Made by a program: the position numbers and the translations under genes. This document shows positions 17,698 to 27,060 of a stretch of DNA of 64,000 nt, piece by piece. Positions within the stretch are counted from its first letter, which is position 1, and each line of letters opens with the position of its first letter. The notes beneath the pieces were generated by a model that was given only the letters and a program-made list of their open reading frames with translations, was not told where the DNA came from and searched no databases. The stretch is from an uncultured Eubacteriales bacterium (GTDB lineage: Bacteria; Bacillota; Clostridia; Tissierellales; Peptoniphilaceae): positions 79,276 through 143,275 of the forward strand of contig UQFH01000005.1 of NCBI GenBank assembly GCA_900540185.1, read 5' to 3'.

Positions 17698-17726
17698 ATT
17701 ATATAATAAAAAACTAAAAAAATCAA
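17698..17726 (-). promoter_or_regulatory. Promoter of yajC-scfA-scfB-secDF
   Basis: TTGATT (17721-17726), 17 bp, TATAAT (17698-17703), in the gap behind tgt. It lets the export/SCIFF genes be expressed apart from the ruv-queA-tgt genes. Confidence 0.75.
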
Positions 17727-17729
17727 TAG

Positions 17730-18845
17730 TTAATCCAAATAACCATAATTTTTATAAAATTCCTCTTTATATTCTAAGAAATTTCCATCAATCACACTCT
17801 TTCTTATATTTTCCATCAACTTTAAAAGGAATCTGACATTGTGGAGACTTAAAAGTCTTCCGCCCAAAATTTCCCCGTTCATAATGAGATGTCTTATATA
17901 AGCCTTTGTGTGATTTTTGCATGCATAACAGTCGCAGTCTTCTTCAATCGGTGTAAAATCTTCGGTGTATTTTGCATTCTTCAGATTTATCCTGCCGTAC
18001 TTTGTAAATGCGGCACCGTTTCTTGCAATTCTTGTCGGCAGAACGCAGTCCGCCATATCAATTCCCCTTTCGACTGATTCGAAAAGATAATCAGGTGAAC
18101 CTACCCCCATGTGGTATCTCGGTTTGTCCTCAGGCATATAATCGGTACATGTGTCTAGCATTTCCTTTAAAACCTCAATCGGTTCTCCAACGCTTAGACC
18201 CCCGACCGCATAGCCTTTCAAATCAAATTTGCAGGTTTCAATTGCCGAAAGCTTTCTTAAATCCTTGTACATTCCGCCTTGAACTATACCGAAAAGAGCC
18301 TGATTGTCCCTCGTTTTTGCATTTATGCATCTCTCAAGCCATCTCAAAGTTCTTTCCATGGAATGCTTGATATAATCGTAGTCCGCAGGATACGGGGCGC
18401 ATTCGTCAAACGCCATCATTATGTCGGAGCCGAGATTTTCTTGAACAGAAATGGATTTTTCAGGAGAGAGAAAAACTTTCGAGCCGTCGATGTGCGACCT
18501 GAAATGAACGCCCTCTTCAGTAATCTGTCTGTTTTCAGTCAAACTGAACACCTGAAATCCGCCGGAGTCCGTCAAAATTGGGAGCTTCCAATTCATAAAT
18601 TTGTGAAGCCCACCGGCTTTTTTTATCAATTCGTCCCCCGGGCGCAAAAAGAGATGGTATGTGTTCGAAAGAATTATCTTTGTGTTTAAATCCAAAAGTT
18701 CATCATTCGAAAGGGTTTTAACCGTCGCTCTCGTTCCAACGGGCATAAAAATAGGGGTTGGTATATCTCCGTGTGGAGTTTTTAATACCCCTACCCTCGC
18801 CTTTGTTCTATCGTCTTTTTTTATTACTTCAAACTCAAAACTCAT
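17730..18845 (-). CDS. tgt: tRNA-guanine transglycosylase
   Basis: 371 residues. Exchanges guanine at position 34 of GUN-anticodon tRNAs for preQ1. The first catalytic aspartate is D93 in LTDSGGFQVF, the second lies in GIDMADCVLPTRIARNG, and the zinc site is CDCYACKNH followed by a later His. Start behind ATGGAG. It follows queA, the next enzyme of the pathway, with a 10-base gap. Confidence 0.97.
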   Translation of the reverse strand: MSFEFEVIKKDDRTKARVGVLKTPHGDIPTPIFMPVGTRATVKTLSNDELLDLNTKIILSNTYHLFLRPGDELIKKAGGLHKFMNWKLPILTDSGGFQVFSLTENRQITEEGVHFRSHIDGSKVFLSPEKSISVQENLGSDIMMAFDECAPYPADYDYIKHSMERTLRWLERCINAKTRDNQALFGIVQGGMYKDLRKLSAIETCKFDLKGYAVGGLSVGEPIEVLKEMLDTCTDYMPEDKPRYHMGVGSPDYLFESVERGIDMADCVLPTRIARNGAAFTKYGRINLKNAKYTEDFTPIEEDCDCYACKNHTKAYIRHLIMNGEILGGRLLSLHNVRFLLKLMENIRKSVIDGNFLEYKEEFYKNYGYLD

Positions 18846-18855
18846 AAATTCTCCA

Positions 18856-19881
18856 TTATTCTATAAACATCGCATCGCCGAAACTGAAGAATCTATATCT
18901 TCTTTCGACTGCAACCTTGTATGCGTGAAGCGCATTTTCTCGTCCCATAATCGCTGAAATAAGCATAAGAAGTGTGCTCTTAGGCAAGTGAAAATTCGTG
19001 ATGAGCTTATCCACAACTTTGAATTTATAGCCCGGATAAATAAAAATATTTGTCCATCTGCTCCCCGCTCTCACTTCTCCGTTTTCATCCGCAGCGCTTT
19101 CAAGCGTCCTTATTGTAGTTGTTCCGACAGCAACAACTTTTTTGCCTGCTTTCTTTGCAGCATTTATTTTTTCGGCGACTTCTTCGCTTACCGTATATAA
19201 CTCTTCATGCATCTTGTGGTCTTCGATAAACTCGGATGTGACCGGTCTAAAGGTGCCGAGTCCGACATTTAAAGTTATAAAAAGCTCCTCGACTCCCTTG
19301 TCCTTAAGCTTTTCCAAAAGCTCACCCGTAAAGTGTAGACCTGCCGTCGGTGCAGCAGCGCTACCCGGGTCCTTTGCATAGACCGTTTGATACATTTCCT
19401 GGTCTTCAAGTTTTTCATGAATATACGGCGGAAGAGGCATTGTGCCAAGTCTATCCAAAATTTCATACAAAATTCCGTCATATTTAAGCGTTACATAGCG
19501 AAGCCCCTCTTCATCGATTTCGTCAACCACGAGTGAAAGTTCATCTCCAAAGAAAAATTCGGTGCCGACTTTTGCCTTTTTGCCAGGCTTTGAAAGACAT
19601 TGCCATCTGTCGCAACCGAGCTCTTTTAAAAGCAAAAACTCAACTTTTTCTTCCTTGTCCTTTCTGTGACCGTAAAGCCTTGCCGGGATAACTCTCGAAT
19701 CATTAAAGACAAGCACGTCACCTTCGTCCAAAAGGTCAACCAAATCTGAAAAAACATAGTCTTTCGGTTCGCTTCCCTTTTTATCAACCACCATCAATCT
19801 TGATTTATCGCGTTCTTTCAAAGGTGTTTGTGCAATTAATTCTTCAGGTAAATCAAAATCGTAATCATCAACTCTAATCAT
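18856..19881 (-). CDS. queA: S-adenosylmethionine:tRNA ribosyltransferase-isomerase
   Basis: 341 residues. Converts preQ1 on tRNA to epoxyqueuosine with the ribosyl group of SAM. Family marks: the start DYDFDLPEELIAQTP, FNDSRVIPARL, AAPTAGLHFT near residue 170, and the end FHLPKSTLLMLISA. The gene overlaps the SpoIID-like gene by 8 bases. With tgt it shows that queuosine is made on tRNA here; preQ1 supply genes are not in the window. Confidence 0.97.
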   Translation of the reverse strand: MIRVDDYDFDLPEELIAQTPLKERDKSRLMVVDKKGSEPKDYVFSDLVDLLDEGDVLVFNDSRVIPARLYGHRKDKEEKVEFLLLKELGCDRWQCLSKPGKKAKVGTEFFFGDELSLVVDEIDEEGLRYVTLKYDGILYEILDRLGTMPLPPYIHEKLEDQEMYQTVYAKDPGSAAAPTAGLHFTGELLEKLKDKGVEELFITLNVGLGTFRPVTSEFIEDHKMHEELYTVSEEVAEKINAAKKAGKKVVAVGTTTIRTLESAADENGEVRAGSRWTNIFIYPGYKFKVVDKLITNFHLPKSTLLMLISAIMGRENALHAYKVAVERRYRFFSFGDAMFIE

Positions 19882-21202
19882 TTAATACTTTTACCTCGAT
19901 TCCAGGATAATAAAAATTTAATATATCCAAATATTTGAACCCTTGTTTTGCCATTTCATTTGCTCCGAATTGCGAAAGTCCTACGCTGTGACCGAAACCT
20001 TTACCGTAAAAAACATATTTATCGGAAAAATCGACTGCGGTTTCAATAATATTTTGTCCGCCTGCTTCAGCAGAATTCGGTGCTGAAATTCCGAGATTTT
20101 GAACTTTCGAAATTTTATTCATCTCCTCGTCCGTGAGTTTTACAATGTCAAAAACCACACCTTCATTTGGTCCCGGAGTGCTTGCAACCACAATGGCTTT
20201 CTCTTTCAACGGCATCGGTTTTCTATTTACACTTTCAACTTTCTTATTCACATCAAAAAGCGTGCTTCTAAATTTTGAAGAGCCGAAAAGAAGTCTGAAT
20301 TTATTTGCGGAAAGTTTCACATCTCCGTCGTTATAAGACACGATGACGTTGTTTACACGTCCCAAACTGTTCTTTTGAAGCTTTAAACCCGTAAAATTGC
20401 GTTTGTTTGTTTTTTGCGCAAGAATCTCGTCGAGATTATCTCTAGTAACTTCGACTTTCCAATCCACATTCGGTGTGTTTGTGCTATATGGGTCGGACTT
20501 AACGACAAGATACGGGTATTTGTTTCCCCAAACCTCTTCGCTCGAAGCGATAACTCCACCGTTTGATGAAGAATATGTCGCATTGATAACTTCGCCGTTA
20601 AAAGACGCAACAAGACCCTTTGTTTCATCCACAGCTTTCCTAATTTTATCGTTCACATTGTTTACGCCAAGATAAACTTGGCTGTAAATATCGTTTGTGA
20701 GATTGTAGCCGTGTTTTATATATTTCTTTAAATTAGAAATTGCATAGCTTCTCGCAGCAACAGCTTGTGATTTGAGGGCGTCCATTTCAAAACTTGAGCC
20801 CATTTCGCTTGAAACCACGGAATAAATGTATTCTTCAAGGCTTACATTGTTTATGAGAGCCTTGTTTACAGTGTCCAAATAAAAGCTGCCGTTGTATTTT
20901 CTGTTTCCGACTGCTGTGATATTGTTTTTTGAAGCGACCATACTGTTTTCATATGGACCGTAAAAACCGGAATCCGTCTTTATCATAAGACCGTTTTCAT
21001 AATAGAGATGGATGTTTTTTGACGGAATCGGAAGCACAGTCTTTCCTTCGGTCACGAGTTCAAAACCGTCTTCCGACGTCAAGTCGTATCCTTCACTTGA
21101 TGATTTTATTTTAATATTTATAGTCAAATCATCGCTTTTTGCACTTGTTGAAATTGTCATAAGCGAGATTAAAATTGTTAAAAATAATAATACTCTTTTC
21201 AT
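19874..21202 (-). CDS. SpoIID/LytB-domain exported protein
   Basis: 442 residues with an N-terminal signal peptide (MKRVLLFLTILISLMT, cleavage expected near SAKS). The SpoIID/LytB domain spans roughly residues 115-430: LEEYIYSVVSSEMGSSFEMDALKSQ is the catalytic region of this lytic transglycosylase family, followed by AVAARSYA and, at the end, GKGFGHSVGLSQFGANEMA. SpoIID proper trims peptidoglycan during engulfment, but many non-sporulating Bacillota keep relatives for wall turnover. It is embedded between ruvB and queA with no gap, a known clostridial arrangement. Confidence 0.88.
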   Translation of the reverse strand: MKRVLLFLTILISLMTISTSAKSDDLTINIKIKSSSEGYDLTSEDGFELVTEGKTVLPIPSKNIHLYYENGLMIKTDSGFYGPYENSMVASKNNITAVGNRKYNGSFYLDTVNKALINNVSLEEYIYSVVSSEMGSSFEMDALKSQAVAARSYAISNLKKYIKHGYNLTNDIYSQVYLGVNNVNDKIRKAVDETKGLVASFNGEVINATYSSSNGGVIASSEEVWGNKYPYLVVKSDPYSTNTPNVDWKVEVTRDNLDEILAQKTNKRNFTGLKLQKNSLGRVNNVIVSYNDGDVKLSANKFRLLFGSSKFRSTLFDVNKKVESVNRKPMPLKEKAIVVASTPGPNEGVVFDIVKLTDEEMNKISKVQNLGISAPNSAEAGGQNIIETAVDFSDKYVFYGKGFGHSVGLSQFGANEMAKQGFKYLDILNFYYPGIEVKVLND

Positions 21203-22207
21203 TTAACCCTCCATATATGGCTCTCCGATGTGAAGAGCCGCTTTTTCAGTTGCGATTCTTCCCCTCGGGGTGCGTACAATAAATCCTATTTGCATGAGAT
21301 ATGGCTCGTACACGTCTTCGATAGTCCCCTTTTCTTCACCGCTTGCGGCGCTCAGTGTGTCAATGCCGACAGGGCGCCCTTTAAATGTGACAAGAAGAGT
21401 TCTTATTATCTTTCTGTCTGTTTTGTCGAGACCAAGCTCGTCAACCTCAAGGATATCGAGTCCTTTTTTCGCCATTTTATAATCTATCTCTCCGCTTCCC
21501 ATGACAACCGCATAGTCGCGGACACGTTTTAGTAGTCTGTTTGCAATTCTCGGAGTGCCGCGCGAACGCTTTGCAATCTCGATTGCCCCTTCGTCGTCGA
21601 TGTAGACATCCAAAATCTTTGCGCTTCTTTTTATAATTTCCGTAAGGCTCTTTTCATCGTATAGCTCTAGATTTAGATGGACTCCGAATCTGTCGCGAAA
21701 CGGCGAACTCAAAAGACCCGCACGTGTGGTCGCTCCGATCAGAGTAAACTTTTCAAGGTCGAGTCTCACACTTCTTGCAGTCGGTCCCTTTCCAATCATA
21801 ACGTCCAGACAATAGTCCTCCATCGCCGGATACAAAATTTCTTCAACATTTCTTGAAATTCTGTGTATTTCGTCAATAAAAAGCACATCGCCTCTCTCGA
21901 GATTTGTCATAATGCTTGCCAAATCGCCCGGCCTTTCAATTGCCGGACCCGACGTGACCTTTATATTTACACCGAGTTCGTTTGCGATAATATTTGCAAG
22001 CGTTGTTTTTCCAAGTCCCGGCGGTCCATAGAGAAGCACGTGGTCGAGCGTGTCCTTTCTTATTTTGGCGGAGTCGATAAAAATCTTTAACTTGTCCTTT
22101 GCCTTATATTGTCCGATATATTCACTGAGCCATCTCGGACGCAAAGAGTTATCAAATAAATCCTCGCCGTCTCTGAGATTGCTCGAGATTATTCTCTCGT
22201 TTTCCAT
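21203..22207 (-). CDS. ruvB: Holliday junction branch-migration helicase RuvB
   Basis: 334 residues from ATG 22205-22207 (a TTG just before it is in frame). Walker A GPPGLGKTTLANI, Walker B VLFIDEIHRI, sensor GATTRAGLLSSPFRDRFG and a C-terminal winged helix (RTPRGRIATEKA). The hexamer drives branch migration with RuvA. Site AAAGGAAG lies upstream. Order ruvC-ruvA-ruvB is the usual one. Confidence 0.98.
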   Translation of the reverse strand: MENERIISSNLRDGEDLFDNSLRPRWLSEYIGQYKAKDKLKIFIDSAKIRKDTLDHVLLYGPPGLGKTTLANIIANELGVNIKVTSGPAIERPGDLASIMTNLERGDVLFIDEIHRISRNVEEILYPAMEDYCLDVMIGKGPTARSVRLDLEKFTLIGATTRAGLLSSPFRDRFGVHLNLELYDEKSLTEIIKRSAKILDVYIDDEGAIEIAKRSRGTPRIANRLLKRVRDYAVVMGSGEIDYKMAKKGLDILEVDELGLDKTDRKIIRTLLVTFKGRPVGIDTLSAASGEEKGTIEDVYEPYLMQIGFIVRTPRGRIATEKAALHIGEPYMEG

Positions 22208-22218
22208 CAAATCTTCCT

Positions 22219-22800
22219 TTAGTTCATATTCTTAAGCGCAAATTTGAGCGCTTCGTCAATCGTCATACCTTCAAAGTCGATATGCGCAATTTTTTTCTCG
22301 ATTTCAAATCTGTTGTAGCCGAACTGTGTGAGTGCTTCGACAAGCTCGCTGTGGAGTGAACTCTTCGGCTGTGCGTCGATGTCTTCGATTGCAAATTCGA
22401 AATCCTTAACCTTGTCCTTCATGTCGATAATAAGTCTTTCGGCACTTTTTGCCCCTATTCCCGGAAGTTTTGTCAAGGTCGCCTTGTCCTCCAAAACAAT
22501 TGAAGCGACAAGCTTCGACAAAGTCACACTGCCCAAAATTCCGATTGCGGTTTTCGGTCCGATTTTCGGTACAGTCCTTAAAATATTAAACATCTCTCTA
22601 TCTTCTTTAGTTGCAAAACCGTAGACTGAAATTCTGTTCTCGCTCACGACCTGCTCCGCATAAATCACCTTCTCTTCGCCGATTCTAACTTGCGATAAAA
22701 TGTTTTTAGGCGCCTCCAAGCGATATCCTATGCCCGCAATATCAACGACAAGATAGCTGTCGTAAAAATCTACAATTTTACCTTCAAAATATTCATACAT
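22219..22800 (-). CDS. ruvA: Holliday junction-binding protein RuvA
   Basis: 193 residues. N-terminal OB fold (MYEYFEGKIVDFYDSYLVVD), two helix-hairpin-helix motifs (VPKIGPKTAIGILG and LPGIGAKSAERLI), and the flexible C-terminal helix domain III that contacts RuvB. Tetramers hold the four-way junction. It follows ruvC by 2 bases. Confidence 0.98.
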   Translation of the reverse strand: MYEYFEGKIVDFYDSYLVVDIAGIGYRLEAPKNILSQVRIGEEKVIYAEQVVSENRISVYGFATKEDREMFNILRTVPKIGPKTAIGILGSVTLSKLVASIVLEDKATLTKLPGIGAKSAERLIIDMKDKVKDFEFAIEDIDAQPKSSLHSELVEALTQFGYNRFEIEKKIAHIDFEGMTIDEALKFALKNMN

Positions 22801-22802
22801 AT

Positions 22803-23297
22803 CTATTTCAACCTAAATTCATCTTTAAATCTGCCTGTGAATGAATGGCATATTGCAAGAGCCAATGCATCCGCTGCGTCGTCAGGCTTTGGAATTTCCT
22901 TCATATTCAAAAAAGACTTAACACATTCCTGTATATCTCTTTTGTTTGCACGTCCATAGCCCGTTATTCCCTGTTTTACTTGAAGAGGAGTGTACTCATA
23001 GATTGGAAGTTCATTGTTTAAACAGCAAAGAACTTGAACTCCGCGCGCTTGTGCAACTTTGATTGCAGTCGTGACATTTTTGTAGAAGAAAAGTTCTTCA
23101 ATCGAAACCTCGTCCGGCTGATATCTCTTTATGAGAAAGTCCAAATCGTCATATAAAAGCTTCAGTCTTTCCGGAAATGTGAGGTCGGGTTCAGTGTTTA
23201 TAATGCCGTAGTCAACAAGTTTGAACTTGTTTCCGTTTGTGTCTATTATTCCGAAACCTAAAATCGCAAGTCCCGGATCCAATCCTAAAATTCGCAA
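22803..23297 (-). CDS. ruvC: Holliday junction endonuclease RuvC
   Basis: 164 residues starting with a TTG (23295-23297) behind GGAGGAGA; the first residues MRILGLDPG carry catalytic D7, further acidic residues lie in SIEELFFYKN and in KPDDAADALA near the C-terminus. Resolves Holliday junctions with RuvAB. First gene of a long operon, directly behind a strong promoter. Confidence 0.97.
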   Translation of the reverse strand: MRILGLDPGLAILGFGIIDTNGNKFKLVDYGIINTEPDLTFPERLKLLYDDLDFLIKRYQPDEVSIEELFFYKNVTTAIKVAQARGVQVLCCLNNELPIYEYTPLQVKQGITGYGRANKRDIQECVKSFLNMKEIPKPDDAADALALAICHSFTGRFKDEFRLK

Positions 23298-23315
23298 AAA
23301 ATCTCCTCCATAATC

Positions 23316-23344
23316 ATTATATCAAAATATGTAATAAATCGCAA
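23316..23344 (-). promoter_or_regulatory. Promoter of the ruvC operon
   Basis: TTGCGA (23339-23344), 17 bp, perfect TATAAT (23316-23321), downstream of the terminator of the CBS gene. Confidence 0.82.
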
Positions 23345-23355
23345 GGAATCGGGCA

Positions 23356-23390
23356 CAAAAAAACTCCTCGCAACAAATGCGAAGAGTTTA
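23356..23390 (-). terminator. Intrinsic terminator after CBS-domain gene
   Basis: Ten-base arms AACTCTTCGC and GCGAGGAGTT (one wobble pair) followed by a T-run. It closes the FHA-RodA-PBP-CBS operon. Confidence 0.92.
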
Positions 23391-23395
23391 ATTTT

Positions 23396-24028
23396 TTATA
23401 ATTCTCCGGTTTTGAATCCTTCTTTTTCAACTTTTGAAATAAGTTCTTCAAATTCTTTGTTTGAAGCAACTTCTACTCTGCATTGAACTTTCAAAATACC
23501 CATAACTTTTGCGTCCATAACAACCATTGACGGGACGTTTATGCCTTCTTTTCTAAATACATTCAAGAGTCTTGAGAGTTGTCCCGGAATATTGAAGATG
23601 TAGACAATGAGTTGTCTGCCCTTTCCGAGGTTGAAAAGATCCGAGAATGCTTTAAAAATCGAAGCATGCGTCAATATTCCGAGGAAATTTCCGTCAGCGT
23701 CAATCGCCGGCAAGAACGGAATATTCAATTTTTCAATCGCAATACTTGCTTCGTCTATTCCGTCGTTCGGGTCTAGAGCCTTGATTCCGGTTTCGACGAA
23801 TTTTTCAATCGATTGCTTTTCAAATTCTTCTCTGTTGCAATCTCCTTCGTGATAGAACTTTTCATAAATTTCAGCCTTCATTATATAGCCTACAAATTTA
23901 TCGCCTTCAACAACCGGTAAACTTAAAAAGTCCCCTTCTTCCATTTTATCAAGTGCCGTCTTTACAGTGTCTTCAACAGAAAGAAGTGTAAGCAAGTTCT
24001 TTGGTAAAATATGATTTTTAACTAACAT
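23396..24028 (-). CDS. CBS-pair and ACT domain protein (AcuB-like)
   Basis: 210 residues: two CBS motifs (residues 10-60, SLPVVEGDKFVGYIM, and 75-130, LPAIDADGNFLGILTHASI) that should bind an adenine nucleotide, then an ACT-like domain (RQLIVYIFNIPGQLSRLLNVF). The arrangement recalls AcuB-family proteins; no function is established. Last gene of the cell-wall operon, 42 bases behind the penicillin-binding protein gene. GGAGGT precedes ATG 24028. Confidence 0.8.
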   Translation of the reverse strand: MLVKNHILPKNLLTLLSVEDTVKTALDKMEEGDFLSLPVVEGDKFVGYIMKAEIYEKFYHEGDCNREEFEKQSIEKFVETGIKALDPNDGIDEASIAIEKLNIPFLPAIDADGNFLGILTHASIFKAFSDLFNLGKGRQLIVYIFNIPGQLSRLLNVFRKEGINVPSMVVMDAKVMGILKVQCRVEVASNKEFEELISKVEKEGFKTGEL

Positions 24029-24070
24029 TCTAATACCTCCTAAATATATTTTGTTAAGGACAACACTTGG

Positions 24071-25432
24071 TTAATCCGTTAACAATTTTTTAAATATCTC
24101 TACAGTTCTATTATACCCAATATTTGAACAATTTTCCAGTACAATCGTAATACATTTTGAATTTTCTTCATTTTCATAAAAACCCGTAAAGAAATAGTTG
24201 TATTTTCCGTTTCCGAGTTCAGCAGTTCCGGTTTTTCCTCCGGCATTTTGAAGTCCGAAGCCGCTTGCAGTTCCGGTCGCAACAACCTCTTTCATATACT
24301 CTTTCACTTCATTTGCAAATTGCTCGCTAAAAGGCATCGTGACTTTTTTGGAGAAAAGCTTTTTATTTGTTTTTACATCCGCCGTTTCAAATGAGTTTAC
24401 ATATCGCGGCGTGTAAAAATATCCGCCGTTATATATACTCTCTGTTATAACATTTAAAATCATCGGAGAGAGTGTGACTTTCCCCTGTCCGATTCCAAGG
24501 AGCGCATTCGAAAACTCGTCTTCCGAAAGGTTTAAATCAATCGGAGCCATCGGAACGATGGAATTTTTTAATACTGTATCATTTACAGAGTCTATGAGAT
24601 TTTTAAAACTGTCCAAATGTTTCAAATTCGCCCAAACAAAATATGTGTTCAAGGAATGGGCGAATGCTTTTTTCATATCGACCGTGCCGTATCTCATATT
24701 GTTGTAGTTTGCAATTTTTGCGTCTCCGATTTCAATTGAGCCTGTGTCCTCGTATTCTTCCCTAAAACCGTTTTCCAAAAGATTTACACTCGTCAAAATT
24801 TTCATGACTGAGCCGGGCGAATATTTTCCGAACTGCACACGATTTAACATCGAGCTTTCATTCTCATTGTTTATAAATTCCTCGAGTCTTCTTTCATCGT
24901 ATGTCGGATTTGAGTAGCTTGCAAGAATCTCGCCCGTCTTCGGGTTTGAAACAACAATAGCACCGTTGTAGCCTTGAAGAAGCGCCTGCGCCTTTTGTTG
25001 CAGTTTTAAATCGAGCGACAAAACAAGATTGTCTCCCGTCTTTTCGTTCATGATTATATTTTTCGTCTTTGTCATAAACGAGGCATTTCCTCGTCCCATA
25101 AGCTCAGGGTTGTAAGTCGACTCGAGTCCCGTCGTTCCGTATTTTTTGTCCATATAGCCGATGACATGTGAAAAAAGTCCCGGATATTTTGAAATTCTTG
25201 TATATCCTTCGTCATTCTTTTCGCTGTATGTTAAAACTTCGTGGTTTCTGTCTAAAATACTTCCCCTTTGAACGGTTGCAACGAGACGGTTTGAGCGCGA
25301 GTCATACTTCGAGTCCACGAGATATTTCGCACCGACGGATGAGATAAGAAGAATTGCAATTGTTGAAATAAACGCTATAAAAACAACCGCATACATCAAA
25401 TTATTCACTTTTTTATTCGGATTGTTTTCCAT
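24071..25432 (-). CDS. Class B penicillin-binding protein (PbpA/FtsI type)
   Basis: 453 residues, one N-terminal membrane anchor (about 12-33). Transpeptidase motifs are complete: SVMK at 208-211, SLN at 260-262 and KTGTAELG from 400. The short N-terminal region without a PASTA tail resembles actinobacterial PbpA more than Bacillus PBP2 or FtsI. It cross-links peptidoglycan outside the membrane, normally in complex with the SEDS glycosyltransferase encoded just before it. Confidence 0.92.
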   Translation of the reverse strand: MENNPNKKVNNLMYAVVFIAFISTIAILLISSVGAKYLVDSKYDSRSNRLVATVQRGSILDRNHEVLTYSEKNDEGYTRISKYPGLFSHVIGYMDKKYGTTGLESTYNPELMGRGNASFMTKTKNIIMNEKTGDNLVLSLDLKLQQKAQALLQGYNGAIVVSNPKTGEILASYSNPTYDERRLEEFINNENESSMLNRVQFGKYSPGSVMKILTSVNLLENGFREEYEDTGSIEIGDAKIANYNNMRYGTVDMKKAFAHSLNTYFVWANLKHLDSFKNLIDSVNDTVLKNSIVPMAPIDLNLSEDEFSNALLGIGQGKVTLSPMILNVITESIYNGGYFYTPRYVNSFETADVKTNKKLFSKKVTMPFSEQFANEVKEYMKEVVATGTASGFGLQNAGGKTGTAELGNGKYNYFFTGFYENEENSKCITIVLENCSNIGYNRTVEIFKKLLTD

Positions 25433-25451
25433 TTAAAACCTCAATTCTCGT

Positions 25452-26651
25452 CTAGACATTTTTTCTTAGAGCCGCTTGCAATACTCCCAGCATCATAAAT
25501 GCTGAAAGCATCGAACTGCCGCCGTACGAAATAAAAGGAGCCGTAACTCCCGTAAGCGGAATCATATTTAAAGTGCCCATCAAAATAACGAAAAACTGTG
25601 AAACAATTGAAACCGGAATCAAAACTGCCAGCTTTTTATAGTATTTGTGGTCCACATATTTCGCAAGTTTCAAGCTGTATGAGAAAAATATAACGTAGAT
25701 TATTAAAATATTTAATAGCATTATTGCGCCCATCTCTTCGCCGATTGCAGCCAAAATCATATCCGAAATATTTACGGGAATTATGTTTGGAATTCCGAGA
25801 CCTATGCCCGTTCCGAAGAGCCCACCGTTTGCAATTGCTGTAAGAGCCGTGACGATTTGGTATCCTTTTTTGTCGAAATATTTGAAAGGATTTGTCCACA
25901 CCTTAAATCTCACACGCACATGCGGAAGCACCAAAAATCCGATGACTGCAAAAGCTACAAACATTATGAGCGTGACCGCAAAATATTTTCTCTCGCTCTC
26001 AAAAACATAGAGATAGCTGATATAAATTATAAAAAGCAGAAGCGCACTTCCAAGGTCCCTTTGAAGAAAGAGAAACCCGAAATATGAAAAAGCAATCGCT
26101 TCGTTTATAAGTTTATAGTGTTTCACTTTGGTGAGAGACGAATTTTCAAGGGTTGCAAGTTGAAAAATAAATAACAGTTTTATGAGTTCAACAGGTTGAA
26201 AAAGGTGCCCAAAGATGCTTACCCAGTTTCGCGCGCCGTATCTGTTTATTCCGAAAAGGAGCGTGTATAAAAATAAAATATAAATCGCTCCGACGAAAAT
26301 ATAAAAGAAATACTCGTGAAAGTCAGTATTTTTTATAATCATATAAGCCACATACATAAAGACGACGCCGAGTAAAAACCAAATCATCTGTTTCACGCCA
26401 TATTCGGAATTCAGTCTGAAAATCTCAAGCGTGCCGATGCTGAAGAGCATTGAAACCAAGACATAAAACAAATCGTATCCGATGAGCCTTTTATTGAGCC
26501 AAACATTGACAAATCCGACGACGAGAACCGATGAAATTGCAATGAGAGACTTTGTCGTGACCTCGTCCTCCGCTTTAAAAAGAAACATCAATGCGGCGCC
26601 CAGAAGTTGGAAGAGAAGGATATAGAAATAGGATTTTTTCTTACTTGACAT
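25452..26651 (-). CDS. SEDS-family peptidoglycan glycosyltransferase (FtsW/RodA/SpoVE)
   Basis: 399 residues from ATG 26649-26651 behind GGAGAG; a TTG at 26669 is rejected because it overlaps that site. About ten membrane segments. Family motifs: NRYGARNWVSI, LFQRDLGSALL-like FLQRDLGSALLLF near residue 205, and near the end PLTGVTAPFISYGGSSML. SEDS proteins polymerise lipid II and pair with a class B PBP, here encoded 19 bases downstream. The gene overlaps the FHA gene by 11 bases. Confidence 0.93.
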   Translation of the reverse strand: MSSKKKSYFYILLFQLLGAALMFLFKAEDEVTTKSLIAISSVLVVGFVNVWLNKRLIGYDLFYVLVSMLFSIGTLEIFRLNSEYGVKQMIWFLLGVVFMYVAYMIIKNTDFHEYFFYIFVGAIYILFLYTLLFGINRYGARNWVSIFGHLFQPVELIKLLFIFQLATLENSSLTKVKHYKLINEAIAFSYFGFLFLQRDLGSALLLFIIYISYLYVFESERKYFAVTLIMFVAFAVIGFLVLPHVRVRFKVWTNPFKYFDKKGYQIVTALTAIANGGLFGTGIGLGIPNIIPVNISDMILAAIGEEMGAIMLLNILIIYVIFFSYSLKLAKYVDHKYYKKLAVLIPVSIVSQFFVILMGTLNMIPLTGVTAPFISYGGSSMLSAFMMLGVLQAALRKNV

Positions 26652-27060
26652 TTCGAATTCTCTCCTCAAAAATAATCACTTCGTCGCCGATTTTTATAAC
26701 ATCCTTGTTTTTTAATATCACGCTCTTCACGCGTTCGTTGTTTACATATGTGCCGTTTGCACTTTTCAAATCGATGAGATTGTATCCTTTGTTGGTCTTT
26801 TTTATGTGAAACTGTCTTTTTGAAATCGAGTCGTCTTTAATTGTGACGTCGTTTTCAGCCGCGCGACCGACGGATATATTGTCACGTATAATCGCAATTT
26901 TGTCGCTGCTCTCTCCTCCAAATCTTAAAATCGCAACTTTCTCTTTGCTTTCTCTCTTAATATAGTATAAAATATCCTTGAGGATGTTTGTGGTGAATAA
27001 AAATACGATAACTACAAAAATATATTTTAAAATTGTGCTTATTATTGCAAAATAATCCAT
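26641..27060 (-). CDS. Membrane-anchored FHA-domain protein
   Basis: 139 residues from ATG 27058-27060 behind AAAGGAGT; the longer frame to 27204 runs into the divergent recX gene. One membrane helix at residues 5-27, then a cytoplasmic FHA domain (about 45-130) with ISVGRAAENDVTI, SISKRQFHI and NGTYVNNERV, which keep the Gly, Arg, Ser and Asn used to bind phosphothreonine. Placed before RodA and a PBP as in the actinobacterial fhaB-rodA-pbpA cluster, so it is likely a phospho-dependent scaffold for cell-wall synthesis. No Ser/Thr kinase gene is in the window. Confidence 0.9.
   Translation of the reverse strand: MDYFAIISTILKYIFVVIVFLFTTNILKDILYYIKRESKEKVAILRFGGESSDKIAIIRDNISVGRAAENDVTIKDDSISKRQFHIKKTNKGYNLIDLKSANGTYVNNERVKSVILKNKDVIKIGDEVIIFEERIRNVK

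Noticed and set aside
19874..21202. SpoIID as proof of sporulation
   Set aside because: SpoIID/LytB proteins are common in non-sporulating Bacillota; no other sporulation gene is in the window.
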